Of a stretch of 64,000 nucleotides of DNA, positions 10,386 through 21,281 are shown in pieces. A program made the translations under genes and the position numbers. The stretch comes from Heloderma charlesbogerti (taxonomy: Eukaryota > Chordata > Lepidosauria > Squamata > Helodermatidae), in contig JANEZZ010001960.1 in assembly GCA_026122225.1 (NCBI GenBank), forward strand, positions 62,001 through 126,000. The letters run 5' to 3'. How positions within the stretch are numbered: the first letter of the stretch is position 1; each line of letters opens with the position of its first letter. The notes beneath the pieces are model-generated. The model was not told where the DNA came from. It saw nothing but the letters and a program-made list of their open reading frames with translations, and did no database searches.

Positions 10386-10410
10386 GTCCCAGTACTGGGG
10401 AAAAGGCATG

Positions 10411-11225
10411 GTATAAATAAATATAATGATGACGATGATGATGATCAGCAAAATAGGAAAAAGAATGGCTAATGTCACAGGACCATGGTGAAGATGACTG
10501 AGGTAAGGAGGATAAATTACTCAACATATTTCAGAATAAAAACTTAGTAGTAATAACAGGAGCCCTGTGTCAATGTATCCCTCTTTACAGTACCTTCTTT
10601 ATCCATAGTGCTGGCTTCCAGCATGTTTTAGACAAATTCTGGGCCATTTTGGACAAAGATGCTGTATTTGTGTATTTGAAAAGCTTTACTCATTCTGCAG
10701 CCTCTAGTTGCCATAGGTAGAATTTGCCACTATCCCTATATGATGCGTCAGCCAGAAAATACCGTAGATGTCCAATGGGTGCTGTAGCAGAATCACAGAG
10801 TGATCACATGTACCTGGTTTGTGAATTAGCAGAAGTGTTACAGACCCAGTAGACCTTTTCAGATGTTATCAAAGATGGGGAGCAGAATTGTGTCCACAGG
10901 CTCCTCCCTGACCTACACATATTCGTAAGACTATATTCATAAGAGAATGCCTGCACATACCATTGTACTCACTGAAGGCTTCCTTCATGCACTCCAATGA
11001 ATACTCCCAAGTAAGGGATTGCAACCTAAGTGGTGTACCACAAGCAGCAAGTTGCATTGAACCTAACATCTGAGTAGGGCACACATATAGGATTGTCCTG
11101 TTAGTTGAGGAAGAGGAAGTGTATTGCCTCCCACCCTCCCAGGTCCCCATATAGCTCTAACCTAGTGGTGGGAAGACTCCAGCTTGCAGGTTCTACTTTG
11201 CTGGGTTGTGTGTCATTGCTTTTTA
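10411..11225. other. Unassigned intergenic sequence
   Basis: A (GATGAT)n-like stretch at 10425-10445 is probably the L2 tail. The rest shows no recognisable coding, RNA or repeat signature. The open frame at 10869-11150 (-) has no visible family features. Confidence 0.5.
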
Positions 11226-11233
11226 ATAGAGAT

Positions 11234-12127
11234 TAGGGATGTACGATAATTCCGCCACGGATCTCGGGGAGGCCAAATGCCAGCGCATTCGGCCCCCCGA
11301 AATCGGTGGTGGAACGGCCTGCCACCCCCCCACCCCACCCCCGGGACGAGACTTACCTTGGGCGGATCTTTCTGGCAGCGGCAGCTCCGGCGGCGGCTCC
11401 AGCGGAGGTGCGGCAGCAGCGGCTGCAGCGGCTGGTCTTCCAACCAGCTGCCGCCGCTGCCATTTCCAGTTTAAAAAAAAAAAAAACGTGATAGGTTACA
11501 TAAAGATTTACGTAGCCTATCATGTCTGACTTTTTTTTAAAAAAAGTACGTACACAAATGGCAGCAGCCATGGCCACCGCCATTTACATTCCTTATTTTG
11601 GCACATCTTAGTCTATGTAAACATTTACGTAGACTAAGATGGCGAAAATAAGGGGGAATGCAAATAGCGTCTGCTACACTATTTGCGTTTCCCTCATTTT
11701 CGCCGTCGTAGTCTATGTCAATGTTTACGTAGACTAAGACGTGCCAAAATAAGGAACGCAAATGGCAGTGGCCGTGGCCGCCGCCATTTGCGTACGTGCA
11801 TTTTGGTTTTTGTTTTTAAGTCAGCCGTGATAGGCTACGTAAACATTTACGTAGCCTATCACGGCTGACTGCACGGACGCAAACGGCGGTGGCTACAGCC
11901 GCCGCCATTTGCGTCCCTGCAAGCCAGTGTCCAGATGTCCGGCTGCTGGCGGAGCCGGCCGGCGGCTCCGCAGAATCCCTGTGGAGCACAGCCAGCCGGC
12001 CAAGATTCCGGGGGGGAGGAACGGAGCGCCTCCCCACCTGGCGAGGATTCCGGGGGGAGGGACGGAACGCCTCCCCCCCAACCATAAACATAATCCGTGA
12101 AAGGTAAGTGCCTTTCGTACATCCCTA
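11234..12127 (+). mobile_element. hAT-like foldback element E (complete)
   Basis: It runs from beta end to alpha end, TAGGGATGTACGAT to CATCCCTA. The duplications ATAGAGAT/ATAGACAT match at 7 of 8. Outward donors: ACTTAC at 11351-11356 (minus-strand GTAAGT) and GTAAGT at 12104-12109. The central palindrome spans about 11550-11800, around CAAATAGCG. The minus-strand beta arm gives an ATG-initiated open stretch (starting MAAAAAGWKTS) that reaches the donor. Confidence 0.92.
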
Positions 12128-12135
12128 ATAGACAT

Positions 12136-13108
12136 TCATCAGCCAGAGCCAGGTGTAAAATAGGGATGTGGTGCAGAATACACAGACTTAAGGAATAGGG
12201 TGCCTCTGAGCACATGCACAGCCCAGGAATTGTTTGATGAGGGGCCAAGGGTTGTACCAGAACTGAGAGCGCAGTCCTTTCCCTCCCGCAAATATTCACT
12301 CCTTTTTCTCCTGGTGCACACACTCCCTCCATTTCAGCAGCCTAATTGGGGTGGGGAGAGTCTTATTGTTGCCGCTCTTGTGAAACAACTGGGAGTCAGA
12401 AACCCTTGCTGGTCTACTGCAAATCATTCAAAGTTCATCTTTTTTGGTCAGAGCAAGGCAGGCCAGAGGTTGCAGCACCCAGAAGAGCTCCTCATGAGCA
12501 ACTTGCTCCAACAAGGTCTGCAATCAAACTGAAACCCTTTTTTCAGTCCCAGACTCTCCCCTTTCCTACAAAGTGGAAACCTTCAAGGGACAGGCCTTTG
12601 ACCTGAAGCGTAGTGCTCCTCTGTCTCTCCAAGAGCTCATGCCTGATGGGCTGCTGGCATGGGCACATCAGCTCCATGGAATGTGGAGCTCTTGGAGAAG
12701 GGGGTGTCAGCCCAGTGCTGGAGCTATGCTCTGGGGTCTCTGGCAGCTCAGGCTCAGAGGTATTGGGTTCTGCACTGGTCCTTGGCCTGGAGTTTCCTCT
12801 GTTAGCCCCACTGGTTCTTCAGCCTCTGAGTCTATGTCAAGATGACTGCTGGACTCCTGCATCATAACACCTTTGCCTACCCCTGCTCTAACCCACTGGT
12901 TACTCCTGACCTCATCCAGTTATAATAAATGCCTCCAGGTCAGGCCTGGAACTTTGGGCAACAGCCAGACTCTGGCCTATCTTATGGGGTCCTTGAGCTT
13001 GCTCCCTGGTTTCTGCTTGTTAGGTTGCTCATCCTTCCATGCTCTTCTCCCAGTCTGTGGGATTCGCTCCCAGCATTTCAAACTGCTTGACTGCCCATGT
13101 GCCAGCTA
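12136..13108. other. Unassigned intergenic sequence
   Basis: No gene was recognised. 12600-13100 is CT/TG-rich with moderately long open frames but no domain or splice context that I can support. It could be an old LTR or other decayed repeat. Confidence 0.4.
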
Positions 13109-13215
13109 GCAGCCTTATAAGAACATGAGAAGAGCCATGCTGGATCAGACCGAAGGACTACTGAATCTAGGATTCTGTTCCTCAGTAGCCAATGGATGTC
13201 TATGGGAAACCCCAG
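13105..13215 (-). mobile_element. CR1 3'-end fragment
   Basis: TTATAAGAACATGAGAAGAG and GCTGGATCAGACCGAAGGAC are the reverse complement of the CR1 3' end seen at 42480-42540 (GGTCTGATCCAGAAAGGC...TTATGA). The fragment is short and degraded. Confidence 0.75.
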
Positions 13216-13494
13216 CCCCTTTGGATAGATTTCTCAGTTTAGGTCCTGACCAGCAATTCACACTGCTTCTGGATTGACCCACAAAACTTTAGGGTTCCAG
13301 TCAGCTTCAGTCCCAATCTCACATTGCAGGTCCCTGCATTGAACCTATGTGGCACAGGAGTGTCAATATGGTGCATCACCAAAAGAAAGGGAAATGTATC
13401 ACCTATCTGTATAAAATTTGCATATGCTAATTTATATCTATACATGCAAATCTGGAAAGAATTATTATAGTTTAAACAGAAAGACCATACATCT

Positions 13495-13690
13495 CACCGT
13501 AGTGTGGAAGACTGACCAGGTGACCTGTGTGCCTGCTCAGTCTGCTGCTGTCCAGGTGTCCCAGCTCTTCCTTCTGGTGGTTCTTGATCTTTATGCCATG
13601 GAGTTGGTCCAGACAGCACTTCAAATAGAGGGCACCTTCAAAACAGCAGACAGTCCTCTGGCAGCCCTTCCAATAGAGGGCTGACAATGT
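13495..13690 (+). mobile_element. CR1 5'-region fragment
   Basis: TGTGGAAGACTGACCAGGTG followed by CCTGTGTGCC and CCCAGCTCTTCCTTCTG matches, in reverse complement, the start of the CR1 copy at 50350-50480. It is an isolated 5' piece, unlike the usual 3'-biased CR1 remnants. Confidence 0.65.
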
Positions 13691-14004
13691 GGCAGGAGTG
13701 TTCTATATGTACTCATAGCATGCTCAATTGTATGCAGTATACATACATGCCTCACTTTTTACATCTTAGTTGTGGAAAGTTCTAACTTCATGGAAACTTA
13801 GAACGTATTTATTTCTAAAAGTTAGAATATATTTATTTAAACAATTACTTGTGCCCTCTCCCCACCCCACATCTTCCAGTCAAATAGGATGCTTCAGGCA
13901 GCTAACAATAAATAGCATTAAAAATAATAAACAATAAATACCAATGAGTTACAACAGAAACAACACAGAAACCAAAACAGCAACTTGACTGAAGGGTGAT
14001 AAAC

Positions 14005-14902
14005 TAGGGCTGTGCACTGCTTCAGCCCGAGGCCCGAAGCTTGGGTCAAAGTGGGCTGCTTCGGGTCACTTCGAGCACCTTCGAGCACCTTCCAAGGCAA
14101 AGCAGAGGGGGCACAAATCAGCCCAGAGAGGATAGAGGGCTCTCCGAAGCACCTCCGTGTGCTTCAGAGCTTCAGCACCCCCAGCCCACCCACTCCGGCA
14201 CCTTCAGGTTCTTACCTGAGAGCCTCCCATCACCATTGCCACTGCCTCTACCACCACCTCTGTTGCTGCCGCCTCCACTGCTGTCATCGCCATAGCTGCC
14301 GCTGGCTCCACCACCATCATTGCCACCGCCAGCTCCCAAGGCCTGGATGCGTACCGGCTCTTATTGCGGGGAGTCACCATTTTAAAAGTAGCAACTCCCT
14401 GGGAGTTCCAGGAAGTTGCCATTTTAAACATGGCGACCCCCCCCCAAAAAAAGAGCCGGCGTGCATCCAGGCCTTGGGAGCTGGCGGCCGCAATGACGGT
14501 GGCAATGGCAACGGAGGCAGCAATGGAGGAAGAGGAGTAGGCGGAGGTGGTAGCAGCAAAGAAAGCACTGGTGGAGGAGGAAGAGATGGTGACGAAGCAG
14601 CGTCAGAGCAGCTGCAAAGGAGAAGGCGGAGGAGCAGGTAGCGATGGAGGCAGGGGAGGCAGAGGCAGCAGCAATGGAGGAGGAGGCAACAGAGGAGGAA
14701 GTGGTGGCAAGATAAGGAGCTGGGGGGTTGCACAGGGGCATCAGGGTGGGCCTGAAATGGGATTTGGCCATCCGAATCCCACTTTGGGTTCAGGGCTGAG
14801 TCAGGTCAGAGGGGGCCCCGAATCAGCCCAAGCCGAATCAGGCCTGCCTCCAAAGCCACGAAGCGGCTTCCGATTTGGATTGGGGGTCCCTGCACAGCCC
14901 TA
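14005..14902. mobile_element. Foldback element of a second TAGGGCTG family (X)
   Basis: The ends are TAGGGCTGTGCACTGC and TGCACAGCCCTA. The flanks TGATAAAC/ATAAAAAC match at only 5 of 8. The two halves are inverted copies around about 14400: GGCCTGGATGCG against GCATCCAGGCC, and GCTCCACCACC-type triplets against GGAGGTGGTAGC. The left arm has an outward donor CAG|GTAAGA (rc, near 14213). The long open frames on both strands follow from the triplet-rich arms and are not genes. Confidence 0.7.
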
Positions 14903-14925
14903 ATAAAAACTGCCATATATTAAAA

Positions 14926-15053
14926 CAGGTGTGGCCAACCTGCAGCCCTCCAAATGTCATTGGACTACAACTCCCAACATCCTGGACCACTGGCCGTGCT
15001 GGCTGATGCTGATAGGATTTGAAGTCTAGCAAATCTGGAGGGTCCCACCTCTT
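14926..15053. mobile_element. Small foldback MITE (ACTACAACTCCCA type)
   Basis: CAGGTGTGGCCAACCTGC on the left and CTGGAGGGTCCCACCT on the right are imperfect inverted arms. Between them is TTGGACTACAACTCCCAAC, also seen in the copies at 19022 and 20823. Confidence 0.7.
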
Positions 15054-16690
15054 CAAAGATGAGCCTTTTCGTCATACATGTTCCTCTTCTTTACATTTTA
15101 TTTTCTGTTCTCCTTGGCCCTGCTGTTCTGGTTTATTGCCCTATGATAAGACCATGAGGAGGGTCATCCACAAATATTTATTAGCTTATTAACAGAAAAT
15201 GCATTTTCAGCCTAGGGACCATGGTTTATAGGACCCTCATAAAGAGCTCACAGTTTTTTATAAATTATATGTCCACTACATGGTGGTCCAGTATAGTGGG
15301 AAGAAAAGAAATTGGAAAAGAAATTGTGGTCATACTTTGAAGGGAGGGTATCTAAATAGAATAATATAAGGGAAAATTATATATGTTATAGGGACAGCTA
15401 CATGCCCAGGCATCAGGCGTTTCAGATGGTCATTCTGAACCTATTGCAGGAAAGACCTGCTTTGGCCTTCAGAAGTGTGAAATAGGATGCTTGGCTTACT
15501 GAACTAGCTATCAATCTCTCTGTTGAGTTTGACAGATGAAAGAAAGGACCGCATCAGAGCTATTGAAGGCCCTAAAGTTGTTGTGCCATTGGCTCTGAGC
15601 ATTGTCAATCAATAGAGCAAGCGGCTAGACACACGTTCCATGTTGCACTGAATTTGGGACAAACTGGAGGAAGTGGTCAGGGACTAGGAGAGAAATTTAA
15701 GAGAATGGTGTTACTGATAATATGAAACTTATGGAAACATCTTGGTATGAAACCTCACTACACAGGGTGAGCCTATCCATTGGACAAATGAAACAATTGT
15801 CCCAAGAGCAAACTGGGTGCTCAGGGGCTTACGCAGATGATCTTGGAATGGCACAATGGGGGTGGGGACCCATGGTGTGCAGAATCTATGCACAACCATA
15901 GTAATATTCAAGGAGAATATTTGCTCCTAAAATGTGACTTCCCTTGACATGTTTTATTTAGGGGAACATGTGGGCAACAGCAGATGGCTAGTGCATCTTC
16001 GTTAACTATGGTGTAATACACACGCTGGAAATAATATTATAAGAAATATGGTGCAGTCCTTTCTGGTATGGAGCCTGAGCACACACATGCACATGCTCAC
16101 TTCACACAAAAAATCCCCAATCACAATGTTGAGGCTGAGAGCAGGGACAGTGGCATGGTCCCACTCCCTCATGTTTCAGAGTATATAATTCCAAAATGTC
16201 TGAAAAAGGCACATTTCCTATTATTATTAATAGTAAAAAAATGGGTCATTTATGCCTGTAATCTTGCATATATCGGCCATTCATGGCACCATTTTGCCTA
16301 AGGCTAGACGTTTGCATATTTGTGATTGCCATTTTCTTTCACAAAATGGCTCTCACAAACAGGTCCAGGGTGAGTGTGTGTGGCTCAGTGAGCACAGAGA
16401 GGGGACTCGAGTGGGGACGGGCTCAGCAGGTGCAGGCGGAGGGGAGTCTGCTGGACTCTTGGACCCAATCGGGCACCCATGCCATCCGTACTGGGGAAAT
16501 AAGTATGTCTTCATTTGGCTTTGAAAAGATGACAGTGCTGATGTCAGGCAAGCTTCCCTGGGAAGAATGTTCTAGAAATACAGGGCTATCACAGAAAAGA
16601 GGCCATTCCCAAACTGCCCCCCCCAAGCTTGTCTCTGAGGGGGCACACAGAGAAGGGTCTCTGAAGCCAACTTCATGGACTGGATAGGTT
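15054..16690. other. Unassigned intergenic sequence
   Basis: AT-rich, with no recognisable exon, RNA gene or repeat. The open frames near 16250-16690 overlap each other in several frames and show no domain. Confidence 0.5.
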
Positions 16691-16800
16691 CATATACTGA
16701 GAGGCGATCCTTGAAGTATTGGGAGTCCCAAGGCATGCAGGGCTTTACAGGATAAAACCAGCATTTTGACTTTGGCTCTTTGGCCCTTTAAGGCGACCTC
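16691..16800 (-). mobile_element. L2 3'-region fragment
   Basis: GAGAGGCGATCCTTGAAGTA and GCAGGGCTTTACAGG...AAACCAGCATTTTGA resemble the reverse complement of the L2 C-terminal and 3' region. It is short and old. Confidence 0.55.
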
Positions 16801-16972
16801 TGCCTGCTCCAAAATTATGTGGATAAATGCATCATAAATTGTTGTGATGAATTATCTATTCTGCCCCATTCTGCTTAAAGAGAATAGCTTTTGCCTATTT
16901 TAACTACTTTTGACTCTGAAAGACAGACTAATTGCATTGTTATTGTATGGCCCTTTGGGGATGCCTTCAGAT

Positions 16973-17902
16973 TAGGGTTGGCGGAGAATTTCTCCACGAA
17001 TCTTCGGGAGGCCGAGTGCCGACGCATTTGGCCCCCCGAAAGTGTTGGGGAAATTCTCCGCTGGCCCCCCGCCCCCCCCCCGGGATGGGACTTACCTTCG
17101 GCGAATGTCCCTCTCGGCGGTGGGTCCCAGCAGCGGTTCAGCAGCGTTTCGGCAGGGGCGGGGGCGGGGGCCGGTTTCCCGACTGGCTGCCGCTGCCAAC
17201 ATTGCAAAAAAAAAAAGTAAAGTAAAAAAAAAACACACACCTGTGATAGGCTACGTAACGATTTATGTAGCCTATCACGGCTAGATTTCCAAAGTCAGCC
17301 ATGATAGGCTACGTAAATCATCACGTAGCCTATCATGGGTGACTTTGAAGAAAAAAAAAGTGCGTACGGAAATGGCGGCTCCCATGGGGACCGCCATTTG
17401 CATTCCTTATTTTGGCACATCTAGTCTACGTAAAGATTTACGTAGACTACGGCGGAAATAAGGGAACGCTATTTGCGTTGCCCTTCTTTTCGCCATAGTC
17501 TACGTAAATCTTTACGTAGACTAGACGTGCCAAAATAAGGAACGCAAATGGCGGTCCCCATGGGAGCCGCCATTTGCATACGCGCTTTTTTTTTTTTTTC
17601 AAAGTCACCCGTGATAGGCTACGTGACGATTTACATAGTCTATCATGGCTGACTTTGGAAATCTAGCCGTGATAGGCTACATAAATCATTACGTAGCCTA
17701 TCACGGGTGTGTGTGTGTTTGTTTGTTTTTTACTTTTTTTTCGCGGCCGGGTAGACGGGGCGCTCCTACCCGGCCTGAATTTTGCTGGCGAGGGATGGGG
17801 CGCCTCCACCCTGGCCTGAATTTCGGCCGGTTGAGGCGGGGCGCCTCCCCCCCACCGCAAAGCAAGCTGCGGGACGAGGTAAGTCCCTTTCGTCCATCCC
17901 TA
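16973..17902 (+). mobile_element. hAT-like foldback element F (gamma subtype)
   Basis: TAGGGTTGGCGGAG to CATCCCTA, with exact 8-bp duplications CTTCAGAT (16965-16972, 17903-17910). Outward donors: ACTTAC at 17091-17096 and GTAAGT at 17879-17884. It holds six TACGTA-type hairpins in mirror order. The central part is shorter than in E. Confidence 0.92.
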
Positions 17903-17910
17903 CTTCAGAT

Positions 17911-18426
17911 GATACTGTACTAGTAGCACACCTGAGATTTTTAGGACTACCAAAGGGGACTGCAGTGGCCCAGTTCACATTAATTTTAATCACACAGCAA
18001 ATCTCACTTGGCATTTTTTAAAAAATAGTCTCAGCCTAGAAATGCAACAGTTCTTGTTTGCATCAGGACAGGACAAAGACATTTAACTCTGCTAACATCC
18101 TAATATATAATAAACACTTTTTTTTTAAAGACATACAAATATTTCCTGTGCTGAGTGTGGTGAGTGCCATGGCAATTGGCAAAAGACTGGAGAGGCTTGT
18201 ATTTCCACTTAGAAAAAGAGAAAAAAATGTCTTCTAGTTAAAGTACAGTATGTTCCCATAGACAGGGAGACTTCTGTTAAAGAGATTTCAATGGCCCCAT
18301 GGTATTATCTGCTAGAAAAAGAATTCCCTTTAATCATAGTTCATCATCCTTTGGCTTGTCTTTACCTTTGTGAAAAACAAATCTTCCCAGGATTCAGCAG
18401 GTCCCTCTTCTGTCCCTGGAAATGAA
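17911..18426. other. Unassigned intergenic sequence
   Basis: No features beyond a short poly-T near 18118. Confidence 0.5.
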
Positions 18427-18655
18427 GGAGCCAATGTAATGGAGTAAATAGCATGACAGAGTTGACCGGGGAGATTTGGTCTCTAATCTCTGCTCCACCA
18501 TAAAAGTTTAGTGGGTGACCTTGGACCAGATACTGCCTCTTGGCTTTATCTTTCTCAGTGAGTTGTGAGGATAAAATGAAAATCACCTTGTGTACACCAT
18601 CCTAGCACCTTGAAGGAATGGTGGATTATGAATGTGATAAATAAATACTGGGTAT
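18427..18655 (+). mobile_element. tRNA-derived CORE/MIR-type SINE, degraded
   Basis: It aligns by eye with the SINE at 25437. Shared parts are GAGCCAATG..., GTGGGTGACCTTGGACCA, GAGTTGTGAGGATAAAATGA, and a tail of ACCTTGAAGGAATGGTGG followed by AATAAATA. The tRNA-like A and B boxes are barely preserved. Confidence 0.75.
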
Positions 18656-18659
18656 TTCA

Positions 18660-19020
18660 AGGGTGGAAACATTCATTTGAAGGGGGCCCTTCAATTTCCA
18701 ATGTAGTTGGTTTCGTATCATGATGGATGGTCAGAAGGTGCTCTCCCAAGTGACACAAAGAATCTATTTTTGTCCTTAAACTGGGCTTTTAAAAAAAACA
18801 TGTGAGTATATCTGAGCTGAGCTGTTATCAGAAAGTGAATGATACCGAGTTCTGATTTGGTGGGGAGGGGAGGACAGTGCAGGGTCTATACAGGTATTCA
18901 GGTCAGTGTTGCAATGTATGTTTGAAGCCTGTCTGAGAAATCTTGCTACAGTTCTATACAGCTCGTTGGCAGAGCTCTGACTAAATGCATGGCTTGCTGC
19001 AAGGCTTCTCTGAGTCTAAG
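18660..19020. other. Unassigned intergenic sequence
   Basis: No recognisable gene or repeat. Confidence 0.5.
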
Positions 19021-19021
19021 G

Positions 19022-19157
19022 CAGGGGTGGGACACTTGTGGCCCTCTAAATGTTTTGGCCTGCAATTCCCATGATCCTTCACCATTGGCTATGCTGGCTA
19101 GGGCTGATGGGAGTTGTAGGCCAAAATGTCTGGAAAGCCACAAGTTGTCTTCCCCTG
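19022..19157. mobile_element. Small foldback MITE (CAGGGGTGGG...CCCCTG)
   Basis: Inverted arms CAGGGGTGGGACACTTGTGG and CCACAAGTTGTCTTCCCCTG surround GCAATTCCCATGATCC/GGGAGTTGTAGGCC. The flanks GTCTAAGG/GTCTAATG match at 7 of 8, an 8-bp duplication consistent with hAT. Confidence 0.82.
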
Positions 19158-19159
19158 GT

Positions 19160-19837
19160 CTAATGGGAGAGAGGGAGGGGAGAGTCTGGAGGCCAGGTTG
19201 TCCGTAAGGGGACAGTGCACAGATAAGTCACTGTACCTGAATACATGCAGCACATACCCTTCAATCACACTGCTCTATCCTGCCCTTGGGAGCTTCCCTC
19301 CCAATACAAAGAGCAGTTGGGAAGGGGGATTTTCATCAGGCCCTCCTGAGAGAAAAGGATTAAATTCCCTGTCCCCAGTTGCTGCAGTCGCAGTCCAGAT
19401 CACTAGCAGCCTCCCACAACTACACATTGCTCAAGGCTATTCTCTGCCTGCCGTATGCTACATTCATTCACTGTGAGATAGTGTGCATAAGCTTTTGAGG
19501 CAGAGTGTATTAGTAAACTGCCCATTACCCTTTCTAAGCTGAAGGGCGCTTAATAAATATTTGATCTCACAATGGATCTGGTTGGTTTTAGAGAACGACT
19601 GTGGCCCCAACATATTAAGCAACATTTCTTGTCTGCCTCCTAGGCAATTATGGGAGGCGGGCAGTGTGCAGGCAATATGTGCCTATGCATGTGCCTTTAC
19701 ACATGAGTCAAGATGCATCCACCCTGCCCACATTCAAAAATTTAACTTCTAGAGACCAGGCTGAAACCTGGAGAACTACAGTGAATATTCAAGGATCAAA
19801 AAGCCTTTGGTTTAAGTGAAGAGTTAAGGAGCATACA
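19160..19837. other. Unassigned intergenic sequence
   Basis: No recognisable gene. Scattered short open frames only. Confidence 0.5.
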
Positions 19838-20485
19838 GAATCATAGAACTATGGACTCGGAGGAGGCCTTGTCAGCCATTTCGTCCAACCTCCTGCTTGA
19901 GGCAGGAAACCTAGAGCTAGACCCCCAACAGAGAGCTGTTCAGCCTCTGCAGGAAGACCTACAGCTGGGGTCTCCAACAAGGTGCCCATGGGAACCAATG
20001 TTCCCACGTACATGTCTTTTGTGCCTGCCAGGCTCCCTGCTCTTCCTGATTTTAGTTTTATTTCTTTAAATTTATTTATTTATTTACTAACTGGCAGGCT
20101 GGTATGCTGCAAAGTGAAGCACTGCCCTCCAGGGCCATCTTTATTTGGGTTCAAAAGAGTGGCTTTGTGTTTTGGAACTCAGACCCCACCTCTGCCTTGT
20201 AATTAAGTTCTTGGACAAGTTATTTTTCTTTTAGCCTCATCACTTACCTTCTGGGAAATGAGTGTTTTGTGACTGGTCATGCCCACCATGACAGCCATTT
20301 TATGAATAGGCAAGCCCTCCCCCGCATAGCAGCTATTTTCTGAGAGCACCCATGACACTCTCTCAAAATTCCAAATGTACCCACTGACCCCTCAAAACTG
20401 GGGACCCCTGAACTTCAGTGAAAGAGATCCCACCACTTCTCTAGGTAGTTGGCTCCATTGTTGAATGGCTCTTACTATCAAGCAG
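19838..20485 (-). mobile_element. CR1 3' end, interrupted by a GGGTCTCCAAC element
   Basis: In reverse complement the left part ends ATAGTTCTATGATTCTG, the CR1 terminal octamer repeat. It is preceded by GGTTGGACGAAATGGC. The CR1 resumes at about 20405-20485 (rc contains TGGAGCCAACTACC). Between about 19972 and 20408 lies an element bounded by CTGGGGTCTCCAAC and CTGGGGACCCCTG, probably a hAT-type MITE. Confidence 0.75.
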
Positions 20486-20822
20486 GAAATTATAAGTCAG
20501 TGGCCCAGGAAGGCTAGGAGATGATTGGAGATAGTTACAGATTCACTTGCATTCCCCAAAGCATGGACGTTGCAGCTTAGGACACCCAGGCTTAACTTCC
20601 TTGCCGTGCAAAAAGTAAACACATTCTACAGCCTTACATATGGTGCTCGCTCACTACTTAGCCTCTATGCACCCGTGCTTTGCCTTGGTCTTTCAGCCCC
20701 AATCCTCTTCCTTTGCAAAACAACAGCCCAGGGTAATCCAGGTATGTCAACTTACAGGAGTTAGTTAATTAATTTGTTCGTTCCCCCTCCCTTGGCTTAT
20801 CTCAAGGATTCCCCATTCAGGA

Positions 20823-20935
20823 ACTTCCCCAACCTGGTGCCCTCCAGTTGTGTTGGACTACAACTCCCAGCATAGCTGGCTGGGGAATGCTGGGAGCTGT
20901 AGTTCAACACATCCAGAGGGCACCAGGTCAGGTAA
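20823..20935. mobile_element. Small foldback MITE
   Basis: AACCTGGTGCCCTCCAGTTG and CATCCAGAGGGCACCAGGT are inverted arms around ACTACAACTCCCAGCAT and ATGCTGGGAGCTGTAG. Same family type as 19022. Confidence 0.75.
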
Positions 20936-21176
20936 GGCTGATTTAGGCACAGAGACTTTGAATTGGTAACAGAGTGTTCAGCAATGCCCTGGGATGCTAA
21001 ATTGAATCATTTGTGTGGCTGCAAAATTCTGCCTGAGAAGGATATATACACTGACCAGGCTACAACAATTACTTACTGCCATTTTAGAGGGCAAGTGGAA
21101 GTCCCTTATACCAACCTTATGTATATTTGTGGAGGTGGGGAAATGGAGGATTTGAGTCCCTATTTATTCTGAGAAA

Positions 21177-21280
21177 GTGTGTGTGTGTGTGTGTGTGTTG
21201 TGTGTGTATTTATATGTATTTTCTGAAACTTTTTCAGGTTAGATAGATAGATAGATATTATTTAATATATATATATATAC
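21177..21280. repeat. Simple repeats (TG)n, (GATA)n, (TA)n
   Basis: TG repeats run from about 21177 to 21207, GATA units from about 21241, and TA repeats at about 21266-21280. They adjoin the 3' end of the following minus-strand L2 copy. Confidence 0.9.
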
Positions 21281-21281
21281 C

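Larger units (their letters stand above)
1393..10410 (+). mobile_element. L2-clade LINE, split by four hAT insertions
   Basis: L2 sequence is found at 1393-2680, 7049-7524, 8385-8664, 9154-9521 and 10386-10410. The intervening blocks are hAT copies A, B, C and D. Removing them, with one copy of each duplication, makes the RT coding segments collinear: a linker with APWF-like residues near 1654, RT fingers, LLDLSAAFD near 2490, GVPQG at 2666-2680, YADD near 7145, and a C-terminal region with LDYCN near 8398. The 3' end has the AT-rich tail and a TATAAATAAATA-type terminus near 10410. The copy is 5' truncated or degraded and carries stops and frameshifts. Confidence 0.88.

Noticed and set aside
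14012..14641. Open frame of 209 residues in X, rich in His, Gly and Ser
   Set aside because: It follows from triplet repeats in the inverted arms, and equally long frames exist on the opposite strand. No domain is visible.
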